The translations under genes were made by a program, and so were the position numbers. Source: Bog-950 sp964493695 (GTDB lineage Bacteria > Bacteroidota > Bacteroidia > Chitinophagales > LD1). Taken from it: a DNA stretch of 64,000 bases. Location: the NCBI GenBank assembly GCA_964493695.1, contig CAZBPG010000002.1, positions 1-64,000 of the forward strand. Reading direction: 5' to 3'. The stretch's first letter is position 1. Every line of letters begins with the position of its first letter. Of this stretch, positions 15,787 to 25,207 are shown in pieces. A model generated the notes under the pieces. The model had not been told where the DNA came from, ran no database searches, and saw only the letters and a list, made by a program, of their open reading frames with translations.

Positions 15787-17220
15787 CTAGTAATTTTTCA
15801 AAAAGTCAGTAATAAGACGAACCCCTACAGCCGTTCCGTATTTGCCACGATAACCGTCTTCACTCATTAAGTAAGCAGTGCCGGCAATATCAAAGTGCAT
15901 CCAAGGATAATCGGTAAAGTGTTCCAGAAATTTTCCGGCAGTAATGGAACCCGAATCGGAACCGCCAACGTTTTTAATATCAGCTATATCGCTCTTAATC
16001 ATTTCACCGTACTCGTCCCAAAGCGGAAACTCAATCAGCCGCTCGTAAGTATTGTTAGCAGATGCCAGCAATTTTTTCTTTAAGCTTTCGCTGGCGGTTC
16101 CCATATAAGGCGAAGCAACACTGCCGGTGGCTGCTTTTGCCGCACCGGTAAGCGTGGCAAAATCAAAAACCAGTTCCGGTGAATATTGTTTGGCATAATG
16201 CAGGGCATCTGCCAAAATCATTCTTCCTTCAGCATCGGCATTCAGCATTTCTACGTTCAACCCGCTCATCATTTCTACCACATCACCGGGCACGTAGGCA
16301 TTCATACCGGGGCGATTATCCGTAGCCGGAATCAAACCCACCAGGTGAACCGGCAACTTCAACTGTGCTGCAGCTATAAAAATTCCTGCCACTGCAGCCG
16401 CACCGCTCATGTCGCACTTCATCATATCCATGCTGTTTGGTGTTGGCTTAAGGCTCAGGCCACCGGTGTCATACACCACGCCTTTACCCACTAACACAAT
16501 CGGTTTTTTGTTTTTCGGACGATAAGCTTTGTATTCAAGCACCGTAAAAGTTGGCGGATCAATACTTCCTTTGTTTACCGAGAGTAAGCCGCCCATTTTC
16601 AATGCCTCAATTTTCTTTTTGTCGAAAACCGTTACGGTAAACCCATTGTCTTTCCCCGCCTGCTGAATTTCTTTGGAAAGCTGAGTAGCGGTCAAATAGG
16701 AAAGCGGTTCATTGATAAGCGTACGCGAGAAGAAATTCGCAGCCACAATTTTCGAGAGTTCTTCCAGCGTTTTTTTGTCGCACGATTTTGAATCAACATG
16801 AAGCGCAGTAAGCGACTTCTCTTTCTTATCCTTGGTTTTATACTTCAGAAACTCATAGTTGCTGAGTGCCATGCCTTCTGCAAACGCAGCCGTCAACTTT
16901 ATTTTGCGCGAAGCATTTAATACGGAGGCTTCTTTAATTTTTTTCGAATTCAGAAACTTATTCAAAGCGCTTCCGGCTTTTCGCGCAGCTTCCATAGTTT
17001 TATACTCTTCTCTGGAAGCATCAATCTTTACCACACTTAGACTGCGCCCTTCATATTGCTGCTGAAAAATATGGTTTACCTTTTCGGTAAAAAACTTTTC
17101 CGCTTCCTCCGCAATTGCTTTTGATAAACCAAGTGAACCGACCTTGGTTTTTTCATCAATCAGAATAATGTTATGGTTAAACGCAGTGTAATCTTTGCAC
17201 AGAAGCAACTGAAGTGTCAT
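15787..17220 (-). CDS. pepA: Leucyl aminopeptidase, M17 family
   Basis: A 477-residue cytosolic aminopeptidase. The catalytic C-terminal domain has the metal-binding and catalytic motifs VGKGVVYDTGGLSLKP, MKCDMSGAAAV and the M17 signature NADAEGRMILADAL. The N-terminal ~160 residues form the less conserved regulatory domain. It probably removes N-terminal residues from peptides during protein turnover, using two divalent metals. It is divergent from rsmA across a 47-base spacer and probably forms an operon with pdxA. Confidence 0.94.
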   Translation of the reverse strand: MTLQLLLCKDYTAFNHNIILIDEKTKVGSLGLSKAIAEEAEKFFTEKVNHIFQQQYEGRSLSVVKIDASREEYKTMEAARKAGSALNKFLNSKKIKEASVLNASRKIKLTAAFAEGMALSNYEFLKYKTKDKKEKSLTALHVDSKSCDKKTLEELSKIVAANFFSRTLINEPLSYLTATQLSKEIQQAGKDNGFTVTVFDKKKIEALKMGGLLSVNKGSIDPPTFTVLEYKAYRPKNKKPIVLVGKGVVYDTGGLSLKPTPNSMDMMKCDMSGAAAVAGIFIAAAQLKLPVHLVGLIPATDNRPGMNAYVPGDVVEMMSGLNVEMLNADAEGRMILADALHYAKQYSPELVFDFATLTGAAKAATGSVASPYMGTASESLKKKLLASANNTYERLIEFPLWDEYGEMIKSDIADIKNVGGSDSGSITAGKFLEHFTDYPWMHFDIAGTAYLMSEDGYRGKYGTAVGVRLITDFLKNY

Positions 17221-17267
17221 ATACGTTAATTTAAGATTGCTAAAATATAAAAAGCCGTGAGGCAGAC

Positions 17268-18059
17268 GTGTATATTCGCCCCGTGTCGAACCTCCATCTC
17301 AAAAAGTCTCTCGGGCAGCATTTTCTGAATGACGAAAGTGTGTTGTTCAAAATTGCTGAAGCCATTGGTGATTTGAGCACTTTTAAAACAGTAGTGGAGA
17401 TTGGCCCCGGAATGGGGGCGCTTACCAAATACCTTTTATCGCAAAAGCACACCAATTTTTATGTAGTAGAATTAGATGACCGTTGGGCGGAGCATCTTTC
17501 CAACGCATATCCGGCTTTACGGGGGAAAATCATTCATGAAGATTTTCTGCAAACCGATCTGAGTTTTCTGCAAAACCCAACGCACATTGTCGGCAACTTT
17601 CCATACAACATCTCCTCACAAATTGTTTTCAGAGTAATTGACGAGCGCGATAAGGTGGAAAGAATGACGGGTATGTTTCAGAAAGAAGTAGCGCTGCGGA
17701 TTGCCGCTAAACATGGCTCGAAAGATTATGGAGTAACGAGCGTGCTAACTCAAGCTTATTATGATTGTAATTATGTGTTTGATGTAGCTCCCGAATGTTT
17801 TAACCCGCCACCGAAAGTGATGAGCGGTATTATTCAGTTGACAAGAAAGAAAGAGAAAGCACTGAATTGCGATGAAGTACTTTTCAAGAAAATAGTGAAC
17901 GCCGCCTTTAATCAGCGCAGAAAAACCATGCGGAACAGTTTGAAAGAATTTACCGGAGGCAAAGAAATTTCAGGCAATGAAGTTTTCAATCTTAGACCGG
18001 AGCAGATTTCGGTACAGCAGTTTGTTGAATTGACAAATCTGATTCAAGGAGCGAAGTAA
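17268..18059 (+). CDS. rsmA: 16S rRNA dimethyladenosine transferase
   Basis: Dimethylates two adjacent adenines in helix 45 of 16S rRNA late in small-subunit assembly. The 263-residue protein starts with the family block KKSLGQHFLND, has the SAM motif VVEIGPGMGALT and the catalytic NFPYNIS, and ends with the small helical domain. The start is a GTG at 17268. A second GTG at 17283 is possible and would remove five residues. Its stop overlaps the next start by one base. Confidence 0.95.
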   Translation: MYIRPVSNLHLKKSLGQHFLNDESVLFKIAEAIGDLSTFKTVVEIGPGMGALTKYLLSQKHTNFYVVELDDRWAEHLSNAYPALRGKIIHEDFLQTDLSFLQNPTHIVGNFPYNISSQIVFRVIDERDKVERMTGMFQKEVALRIAAKHGSKDYGVTSVLTQAYYDCNYVFDVAPECFNPPPKVMSGIIQLTRKKEKALNCDEVLFKKIVNAAFNQRRKTMRNSLKEFTGGKEISGNEVFNLRPEQISVQQFVELTNLIQGAK

Positions 18060-18982
18060 TGAAAGGAAGAGTTCTCATAACCGATGATGTTCATCCTTTA
18101 TTAAATGAAGGGTTGGAGCAGGATGGTTTTGCAGTGGATTATCGCCCCGATGTTTCTGCTGAAGAAGTTTTAGAAATCATTCCTGATTACGAAGGCTTGG
18201 TAATAAACAGTAAAGTGTATGCCAGTAGAGAATTACTCGACCGGGCTGTGAAGTTGAAATTTGTTTGTCGTGCCGGTTCGGGTTTAGAGGTTATTGATTT
18301 AGATTATGCAAGACAGAAAAATGTTATTGCCTTCAATTCACCTGAAGGAAACCGTAACGCAGTTGCAGAACACGCACTTGGTATGCTGCTGAATTTGTTG
18401 AATAATATTTCAAGAGCTGATAAAGAACTTCGCAATAAGGAATGGAAAAGGGAAGAAAATCGCGGCAACGAACTTTCAGGAAAAACAATTGGGCTAATGG
18501 CTTATGGAAACACTGCCCGATCGTTTGCTAAAATCCTGAAAGGATTTGATGTAAAAATTCTGGCGTATGACAAATACCTGCAAGGTTTTGAAAACGAATC
18601 TTCATTAGAAACTATTTTCGATCAGGCTGATGTTTTGAGTTTACATCTTCCGCTTACGGAGGAAACGAAATACATGATTGACTGGAAGTTTCTTTCGTCT
18701 TTCAAAAAGCCAATCTGGCTTATCAATACTTCACGCGGAAAAGTTTTACGAACAGCCGACTTGATTAGTGCCTTGAATGAAGGGAAAGTAGTTGCTGCCG
18801 CACTTGATGTATTTGAAAATGAAAAATTGAATTCGCTGAACGAAAATGAAAAAAGAGATTTTGAAGAACTGATTTCAGATAATCGCGTCCTTCTGACTCC
18901 GCATATTGCCGGATGGACACACGAAAGCAAAAAGAAAATTGCTGAAGTATTGCTCGAAAAAATCAGAGCAATTCAGAAATGA
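18059..18982 (+). CDS. D-isomer-specific 2-hydroxyacid dehydrogenase (phosphoglycerate-dehydrogenase-like)
   Basis: A 307-residue NAD-dependent dehydrogenase of the SerA/2-hydroxyacid family. Catalytic residues are seen as Arg in NTSRGK, Glu in DVFENE and His in LTPHIAGW. The nucleotide-binding turn reads GLMAYGNTA, where most relatives have G-x-G-x-x-G, so the first loop is atypical. It lacks the ACT domain of full-length SerA. Many Bacteroidota have such a stand-alone protein, and a serine-pathway role is likely but unproven. It overlaps rsmA by one base and the convergent moxR by 20 bases. Confidence 0.86.
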   Translation: MKGRVLITDDVHPLLNEGLEQDGFAVDYRPDVSAEEVLEIIPDYEGLVINSKVYASRELLDRAVKLKFVCRAGSGLEVIDLDYARQKNVIAFNSPEGNRNAVAEHALGMLLNLLNNISRADKELRNKEWKREENRGNELSGKTIGLMAYGNTARSFAKILKGFDVKILAYDKYLQGFENESSLETIFDQADVLSLHLPLTEETKYMIDWKFLSSFKKPIWLINTSRGKVLRTADLISALNEGKVVAAALDVFENEKLNSLNENEKRDFEELISDNRVLLTPHIAGWTHESKKKIAEVLLEKIRAIQK

Positions 18983-19922
18983 TAGTGTCAATGCTCAGGC
19001 CTTGAGCTTCAGCTTTATAATTCTTGAAAACACGATGGCGAAGAACCGGCAACGCCACTTGTTGCACATCTTCAATATCAGGCGAGTATTTTCCGCGAAT
19101 AGCAGCATTGCATTTTGCACCAAGTACTAAATATTGCGAAGCCCGTGGACCGGCCCCCCAACTGATGTAGTTATTCACCGATTTAGGAGAGTTTGGTTGA
19201 TTTGGTCGTGTGCTGTTTACCAGTTTCACAGCATATTCCAACACATTATCTGCAATTGGAACTTTACGAATCAATTGCTGGAAATAAAGGATTTCGGCAG
19301 CAGTCATCTTCTTATTTACTGATGCTTTGTTTCCCGAGGTAGTATTTTTTACAACCTGAATTTCTTCTTCATAACTCGGGTAATCTAAATTGATAGAAAA
19401 CATAAACCGGTCAAGCTGTGCTTCCGGCAATGGATAAGTTCCTTCCTGTTCAATGGGATTTTGAGTAGCGAGAACAAAGAACGGCAAGTCAAGCTTATGG
19501 CGTGTTCCGGCAATAGTTACACTTCTTTCCTGCATGGCTTCGAGTAAAGCAGATTGTGTTTTAGGTGGCGTTCGGTTTATTTCATCTGCCAGAATAATAT
19601 TGGCAAACACCGGCCCTCGGTTAAAGCGGAAAGTTCTGTTTTCATCCAGAATTTCAGAGCCGACAATATCGCTCGGCATCAAATCAGGAGTAAACTGAAT
19701 GCGATTAAAACTTAAATCCAGTACTTCGGCAATGGTATGAACGGTCAAAGTCTTTGCAAGCCCCGGAACGCCAATCAGCAAACTGTGTCCATCGCTGAAT
19801 ACGGAAATGAGAATATTTTTTACCACCTCATCCTGGCCTACAATTATCTTGGCAACTTCAGTTCTTAACTCGGTAAACTTTTTTGAAAACGCGTCTAACG
19901 CTTCTACGTCTGAATTATACAT
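18963..19922 (-). CDS. MoxR-family AAA+ ATPase
   Basis: A 319-residue AAA+ ATPase of the MoxR group. Walker A is GVPGLAKT, Walker B ILADEINRTPP, sensor 1 lies in LATQNPIEQEGTYPLPEAQLDR (given in part), and the C-terminal lid domain is present. These proteins act as chaperone-like ATPases, usually with VWA-domain partners, but none is encoded next to it here. It is the downstream neighbour of the SurA/parvulin genes on the same strand, with 246 bases containing a dispersed repeat between them. Confidence 0.9.
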   Translation of the reverse strand: MYNSDVEALDAFSKKFTELRTEVAKIIVGQDEVVKNILISVFSDGHSLLIGVPGLAKTLTVHTIAEVLDLSFNRIQFTPDLMPSDIVGSEILDENRTFRFNRGPVFANIILADEINRTPPKTQSALLEAMQERSVTIAGTRHKLDLPFFVLATQNPIEQEGTYPLPEAQLDRFMFSINLDYPSYEEEIQVVKNTTSGNKASVNKKMTAAEILYFQQLIRKVPIADNVLEYAVKLVNSTRPNQPNSPKSVNNYISWGAGPRASQYLVLGAKCNAAIRGKYSPDIEDVQQVALPVLRHRVFKNYKAEAQGLSIDTIISELL

Positions 19923-20019
19923 TGATTATTATTTATTTCAACTTCAACAAAGAAAGAAATTTCATTATCAAATTTAAATGACTATCCGCATTCATACCTA
20001 GAATACGCCATTGTGATGT

Positions 20020-20115
20020 TGTCATGTTGAACGAGGCTCTGCGAAGTGAAACATCTTGTATTCTTCCAGAGGAAATACAAGATTCCTCTCTACGGAAACC
20101 TTCGTTCGGAATGAC
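20020..20115. repeat. Dispersed intergenic repeat, TGTCAT...ATGACA palindrome
   Basis: The ends TGTCATGTTGAACGA and TCGTTCGGAATGACA are inverted repeats enclosing GAAGTGAAACATCTTGTATT and an internal inverted copy (AATACAAGATTCCTCT). This construction, resembling intergenic repeats I have seen in other Bacteroidota, fills most of the moxR/surA spacer. No gene is seen in it. Confidence 0.6.
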
Positions 20116-20168
20116 AGCGCGCTTTGATTTAGGTAAACAACCGGATAGTCATTCAAATTTACTAATCA

Positions 20169-21530
20169 CTAATTCGCTATCCACTTGCTCATCTGCGGGC
20201 AATCCTTCATGGAATCATCAATGCGCACAAAATTTTTACCGCGATGGAGTTTCATCCAATCTTCCAACGCTTTTTGTTGTTTCTCTGCTTTCGCTGCAGC
20301 CTGAATTTTTGAATAGTCCTGGTCTAAACTGGCGGGGTGAGGTTTGCTTTCGCTCTTGAGCCAGATGATTCTGTAGCCTTGTTTTTGTTCACCGGTTCTG
20401 TCCTGCACGGTATGAGGAAGAACATCAGAGTATTCTCCAACCTTCATCCGGTCAATAGAAAAAATCAAGGTACCGTCAATATCTGCTTTCTCAAAAAATG
20501 TAGTCCCGTTTTTGGGATTCGTCATCATACCTCCAATACTTTTCGAAGGCTCATCATCCGAATACATATTCACAGCTTCGCGCCAGGTAAGTGAGTCCAC
20601 CTGCAGTTGATGAAGAATGCTGTCCATGCGCTCCCGGATGGCGTTCAAATCAAAGCGGGTAACTTTTGGCTTAATCAGAATGTGGCGTACTTTCAGTTTA
20701 TCTCCCCGCTTTTCATCCACAATAATCAGGTGGTAGCCGAAAGGAGTTTCTACAATGTCACTCATTTCACTCTCCTTTAACTTATAGGCCACTGCTTCAA
20801 ACTCCGGAACCAGTTCACCGCGCTCAATCATGCCAAGGTTTCCCCCATCAAGGTAAGAGCCCGGGTCTTCGGAGTATTGAATTGCTTTTACAGAGAAATC
20901 GGCACCCTGAATGATATCGTTGCGTATGCCTTCTATTTTTTTGCGGGCAAATTCTTTTTCCTGTTCGCTCACTTTTGGCAGCATAACTATTTCACCCAAC
21001 TCTAACTCCGAGTTAAAATACGGAACACTGTCCTTCGGTATCTTTTCAAAAAACTCCTTCACTTCGGCCGGTGAAACTTTCAGACCTGCAAAGGCTTTGC
21101 CTTTCATTTTATCACTTAGCAGTTGCTTTTCTATATCCCCCTTGAAATCATCTTTCAGTTCGATAATAGATTTGCCGTAATACTCTTCCAGTTTTTCTTT
21201 TGAGCCGAAAACTGAAATGAAATATTTTATTCTGCGGTCAAGTTCTGCATCTACTTCTTCGGGTGTAGTGGTGACACTATCCAGCATAGCCTGCGCTAAA
21301 AAAAGCCGCTCTAACAAAAGGTTGTCAAAAATTACGCAGCGCATTTCAGGTTCAACTGTTCCCTGATTTTGCGCGGCCATTTGCTGAAACTGTGCTTCTA
21401 CTTCCGAGTGCAGAATAATGTTATCTCCAACCACCGCAACTACTTTGTCAATCTGAGTGGCTTGCGCAAAAGCGCCTGCAATCATCAGGGAAAAACATCC
21501 TGTTAAAACTATCTTCTGTAAATTCTTCAT
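20169..21530 (-). CDS. SurA-like periplasmic peptidyl-prolyl isomerase
   Basis: A 453-residue periplasmic folding factor. It has a signal peptide (residues 1-22, ending GAFAQA), a SurA-type N-terminal domain starting VVAVVGDNIILHSEVE, and two parvulin-like segments (ELGEIVML...EFEAVAYKL...FGYHLIIVDEKRG and VRHILIKPKVT...). SurA proteins escort outer-membrane beta-barrels to the BAM machinery. It is the last of four genes in a row and overlaps the preceding gene by four bases. Confidence 0.88.
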   Translation of the reverse strand: MKNLQKIVLTGCFSLMIAGAFAQATQIDKVVAVVGDNIILHSEVEAQFQQMAAQNQGTVEPEMRCVIFDNLLLERLFLAQAMLDSVTTTPEEVDAELDRRIKYFISVFGSKEKLEEYYGKSIIELKDDFKGDIEKQLLSDKMKGKAFAGLKVSPAEVKEFFEKIPKDSVPYFNSELELGEIVMLPKVSEQEKEFARKKIEGIRNDIIQGADFSVKAIQYSEDPGSYLDGGNLGMIERGELVPEFEAVAYKLKESEMSDIVETPFGYHLIIVDEKRGDKLKVRHILIKPKVTRFDLNAIRERMDSILHQLQVDSLTWREAVNMYSDDEPSKSIGGMMTNPKNGTTFFEKADIDGTLIFSIDRMKVGEYSDVLPHTVQDRTGEQKQGYRIIWLKSESKPHPASLDQDYSKIQAAAKAEKQQKALEDWMKLHRGKNFVRIDDSMKDCPQMSKWIAN

Positions 21531-22132
21531 TCTGTCTTTTTAAATTCTTGAGATTCGTTCATTAACGCCTTTTCCTTCTTCTTGTTGTCTAAGAAAACAA
21601 AAAATCCTACAGACAAACCACCACGAGTGGTAGATAACCGTTTCTGGTAGCCGGTGTTGGTTACATACAATCCGAATTCGAGAGAAAGAAGCGGATTGAA
21701 AAAATATGCTGCACCTACAAAGGCCGTGGCGTTGTAACCGCTTGTTCCCGACACATTATTTTTGCGAAGAGTAGTGGTTGTGAGATAATTAGCACCGGCT
21801 GCAAAAACACCCTTTAGCTGTTTCTTTCCCACATAACCACGAATAAGCGGACCAATACCGGAAGTGAAGGTGGAGACGGAAACATACTCCTGCTTATTAT
21901 TGTCAAATGTTTTTGAAGCGCTTATACCAAACGAATAACGGGCGCCAATTGCAAGTCCCTTTGTAACAAAAGCGCTAAACTGCGGAGACAGCGACATGTT
22001 AAAGCTATTGTTTATTCCTGTAAAAGACATGCTCATATCAGCGCTTCCGCCTACTAAATATTTCCCCTTTTCGGTTTGTGCGAAAGAAGTAACTGAAAAA
22101 AAAGCAAAAAGGACAGCAAGCAGCTTTTTCAT
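21527..22132 (-). CDS. Outer-membrane beta-barrel-like protein
   Basis: A 201-residue exported protein with signal peptide MKKLLAVLFAFFSVTSFAQ. The body is a run of alternating amphipathic strands with glycine-rich turns (YLVGGSADMSMSF, GIGPLIRGYVGKKQLKGVFA), consistent with a small eight-stranded outer-membrane barrel, followed by a charged C-terminal tail (DNKKKEKALMNES...). I do not recognise a named family. It lies between two SurA-like genes, with two- and four-base junctions, so it may be a client or a co-regulated partner. Confidence 0.7.
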   Translation of the reverse strand: MKKLLAVLFAFFSVTSFAQTEKGKYLVGGSADMSMSFTGINNSFNMSLSPQFSAFVTKGLAIGARYSFGISASKTFDNNKQEYVSVSTFTSGIGPLIRGYVGKKQLKGVFAAGANYLTTTTLRKNNVSGTSGYNATAFVGAAYFFNPLLSLEFGLYVTNTGYQKRLSTTRGGLSVGFFVFLDNKKKEKALMNESQEFKKTE

Positions 22133-22134
22133 TT

Positions 22135-22989
22135 TTACTTCACTAAAATTTCAAAGGATTTTGATTGAATACCATCCTGATAAATTTTTTCGTAAACCCG
22201 TTCTACTAATTGCAGCCTTCTTTTTTCAATCACTGCTTTCACCATGGGTTCCCGTATAAACTCTAAAGGTGCCGGTTGATCCTTCTTTATCACATCGGCA
22301 ATTTTAATGAACCATGAACCTTCATCCGTTTTATACTCTCTAAAGCTTTTTGAACCACTTAACGCGTTTATATCACCTTCGTTTATCGGGAAATTTTTCA
22401 AGACGTTTTCCTTTTCATACCACATCCCATTGTCAATGGTGTAGCTGGTTGCATATTCCCTGCAGTATCCCTCCAGTTTGCGAAGGTCTTCTTCATCTTT
22501 GGGTTTTGTAATCCACTTGCGGGCATCTGCCAACTTGGGAGCATCCGCTTTCAACTTGATAAAGAACAGTAGATAAACTTCATTCTCAAGCGGAAAATCG
22601 TTCTTCAGTTTTTCGTACCAATCCGTCAACTCTTTTTGCTTTATAGCAGTATCTAATTTCTGATTGATAAGCGCCTTTTCGTATTCATACAGTAGAAGCG
22701 ATTCACGGTATTCTTCTACTTTCTTTGTAACACCTACATCGTCTTCCGGAATGTTTTCAATTGCTTTTTGCAGCAAGAGTTTTTTTCGTGTCCAGTTTTC
22801 GGCATAACTTTTCAGCACTTCTAAACTGTCCTCACCTTTTAACCCTTTAGTAAGCGATTGTAAATCGGATGCATAAAGATATTCATCGTTCACCCGGGCA
22901 ATCACATCGGCATCTGTACTCTTATTCTTTTTAAACAAGGAACACGAAGCGAGCGAAGCAATAAGAAAAAAAAGGAGTGCCTTTTTCAA
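22135..22989 (-). CDS. Lipoprotein with SurA/PPIase-like N-terminal fold
   Basis: A 284-residue lipoprotein. The signal sequence ends in the lipobox LASC (cysteine 16), followed by a charged linker. The sequence VIARVNDEYLYASDLQSL matches the opening of SurA/PrsA-type folding factors, and the rest is helical. No complete parvulin catalytic motif is visible, so it is probably a chaperone without isomerase activity. It sits two bases ahead of the beta-barrel gene and 65 bases after the larger parvulin gene, in one direction. Confidence 0.7.
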   Translation of the reverse strand: MKKALLFFLIASLASCSLFKKNKSTDADVIARVNDEYLYASDLQSLTKGLKGEDSLEVLKSYAENWTRKKLLLQKAIENIPEDDVGVTKKVEEYRESLLLYEYEKALINQKLDTAIKQKELTDWYEKLKNDFPLENEVYLLFFIKLKADAPKLADARKWITKPKDEEDLRKLEGYCREYATSYTIDNGMWYEKENVLKNFPINEGDINALSGSKSFREYKTDEGSWFIKIADVIKKDQPAPLEFIREPMVKAVIEKRRLQLVERVYEKIYQDGIQSKSFEILVK

Positions 22990-23054
22990 GCAAAAAAATT
23001 GGATTGTGAACTTACGTAAAAAATTGTCCCCCTTAATTAGAGGGGGACTTTTGT

Positions 23055-25031
23055 TTATTTTTTGATGAGCGATTTAAAAACGCTCTCATCTACGGTAATC
23101 GGATACTTGTTTCTTAAATCAGCTAACCATGTTTTTTCCAGATACTCCTGATAATCTGAAACGATGTATCCCTTCGCTTCTTTAAGTGTTTTAGGTTCAG
23201 GTTTTACAATCTGCTTTATCAGAATAAACTGATAGCTGCTGTCGTTAATTTTAGTGATAGGGTTCAAACCAACTTTCCAGTTTGTTTTATCCACTACATC
23301 GTATTGGCCCTTTTCATATTTGCCTTCAATAACCGAAATACGCGCCTTTGCTCCGTCTTTATTCAATTTCTCTTTTATCTCAGTAATAGATTTTTTCGCA
23401 GCGATTTTATATGCATCATCGCAAATCTTCTTTTCGTTACAGTTAAATATGACTGCTTCCGCACGGTCAGCCCACATGTATTTCTGCTCATTGTTCTTTC
23501 TGAATGCTTCCAGGCCGGTGGTATCTTTCACCGCCTTTGTCCAAACCATTCTATCCATCAGTTCGAACAAAAGAATTCCGTCTTTGTACTCCTTCATCAG
23601 ATTTTTGAAATCAGGTTTTTTTGTTTCGAGAGTGCTTTCTTCATACTCCAAACATTTTGCGTTTACAAAGCCCTCGTAGTATTCGTTCAGTAAAGCGTCT
23701 TTAGCTTTATCGCTTCTTTTCTTGGAGTTCTTTTCGATATAATCCGCAAAATCATTAGTAGTATAATTCTTTCCTGCCAGAACAAACATTGGACTTGCCA
23801 CTGCGCGAAGAGTACTGTCAGCTTTCCAGTTTCCCTTAAAAATACTGCTGTCTAATTTGGCAACAAAACTGTTTTTCGCATCGGCAAACTGACTGAACCC
23901 ATTTTCTTTTTTAATCCGGTCAATCAATACTGATTTTGCCACCTGCGAACGGGAATCTCTTTCTACTCTCTTCTTAATATCCGCTTTTGCATCATTGAAC
24001 GAAGGTATGTCGCGTTTTTCCAAACGTTTAATAACATGCCAGCCGAATTGAGTCATCACAGGTTTGATAATGTCACCATCCTTCTGTAAGCCAAACGAGG
24101 CATCTTCAAATTCAGGAACCATGCGGATAGAAGTACCCGAACCAAACCATTGCAACTCTCCGCCTTTAACGCGGGTTGCTTTATCATCTGAGAAATTCTT
24201 TACCGCTTCATCAAAAGGAAGTTTGCCGGAAGTAATGAGGCTGTAGATTTCTTCAATTTTCTTTTTAACGGAATCTTTTTGGGTCTGTGTAGCATTTTCA
24301 GGGAAACGAATAAGCAAGTGTGCTACATGAATCTGTCCACGTGCAGCACGTGTCTGGTTCACCTTCACCAAGTGGTAACCAAATTCTGTACGAACAGGCA
24401 TGGCACTTGTCTCGCCCGGCTTCAGATTATACACGGCAGTTTCAAACGGATAAATGGTTCCGAATACGGTAAACCACCCGATATTTCCTTCGTTGGTTTT
24501 TGCAGAAGGATCTTCTGAATTTTCTTTCGCTACTTTTTCAAATGCTTCGCCTTTATCCAGTCTTTTCTTCAAAGCCATAATCTTCTTGAAAGCAGCCAGT
24601 GTATCTGCCGGATTTGCATTTTCATCGCACTTCACCAGAATGTGACTGGCATTTATCTCCGTCTTCGAGCGCTCGAAACCTTCCGTTATCAGTTTGTCGG
24701 AAATTTCGCGGTCGGTCAAATATGATTTGGCGAGTTGCTTTCTGTAGCCTTCCAGTTCGGTTTTCAAACTGCCAATAGTGTCTAAATGAAGAGCCTCTGC
24801 TTCTTTTACTTTCAAACGAAAATTTTCATACAGGTTCAGATAATCGCGCAACGACTTTTCGCTGTAATCTGCCTGGTTATTGATGTTGTTCTTGTTATAA
24901 ACGTATTGAAACTCGCTTACCAGAACTTTATCGCTGCCTGCAGTAAAAAGGGTTCGGGTATCGGCATTGGTTTGTGCAAAGGCAGAAACTGAAAACACAG
25001 AAAAAGAAACGAAGACAAAAAACTTATTCAT
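23055..25031 (-). CDS. Large periplasmic parvulin-type peptidyl-prolyl isomerase
   Basis: A 658-residue exported folding factor with signal peptide (residues 1-19, FAQ end). After a SurA-like N-domain come two parvulin domains. The first is at ~115-225 (ASHILVKCDEN ... GNIGWFTVF ... FGYHLVKV), the second at ~230-340 (VAHLLIRFPENA ... GELQWFGSG ... FGWHVIKRLEK). A long helical C-terminal region of ~310 residues follows. It is the first gene of the four-gene group leading to moxR, and the group is likely devoted to outer-membrane protein biogenesis. Confidence 0.88.
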   Translation of the reverse strand: MNKFFVFVSFSVFSVSAFAQTNADTRTLFTAGSDKVLVSEFQYVYNKNNINNQADYSEKSLRDYLNLYENFRLKVKEAEALHLDTIGSLKTELEGYRKQLAKSYLTDREISDKLITEGFERSKTEINASHILVKCDENANPADTLAAFKKIMALKKRLDKGEAFEKVAKENSEDPSAKTNEGNIGWFTVFGTIYPFETAVYNLKPGETSAMPVRTEFGYHLVKVNQTRAARGQIHVAHLLIRFPENATQTQKDSVKKKIEEIYSLITSGKLPFDEAVKNFSDDKATRVKGGELQWFGSGTSIRMVPEFEDASFGLQKDGDIIKPVMTQFGWHVIKRLEKRDIPSFNDAKADIKKRVERDSRSQVAKSVLIDRIKKENGFSQFADAKNSFVAKLDSSIFKGNWKADSTLRAVASPMFVLAGKNYTTNDFADYIEKNSKKRSDKAKDALLNEYYEGFVNAKCLEYEESTLETKKPDFKNLMKEYKDGILLFELMDRMVWTKAVKDTTGLEAFRKNNEQKYMWADRAEAVIFNCNEKKICDDAYKIAAKKSITEIKEKLNKDGAKARISVIEGKYEKGQYDVVDKTNWKVGLNPITKINDSSYQFILIKQIVKPEPKTLKEAKGYIVSDYQEYLEKTWLADLRNKYPITVDESVFKSLIKK

Positions 25032-25127
25032 ATCGGGTATAATTTTTTGAGTGCGGCAAATATTATATGCCTTTTTAAATGAGGGGCGAAGTTAGTTTTT
25101 TTTAACAGCGGGAAAAGCCACTCAAAT

Positions 25128-25171
25128 CTGACATTAGTCTGACCGGTTTTTAGCTGTCAGACTAACGTCAG
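25128..25171. repeat. 16-bp inverted repeat in the ppiC/rlmD divergent spacer
   Basis: CTGACATTAGTCTGAC (25128-25143) and GTCAGACTAACGTCAG (25156-25171) pair with one mismatch around a 12-nt loop. The position between two divergent starts suggests an operator or a boundary stem-loop. The function is unknown. Confidence 0.6.
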
Positions 25172-25207
25172 ACAGGGCCTTATAAATCAAAAACTATTTT
25201 TACGCGC

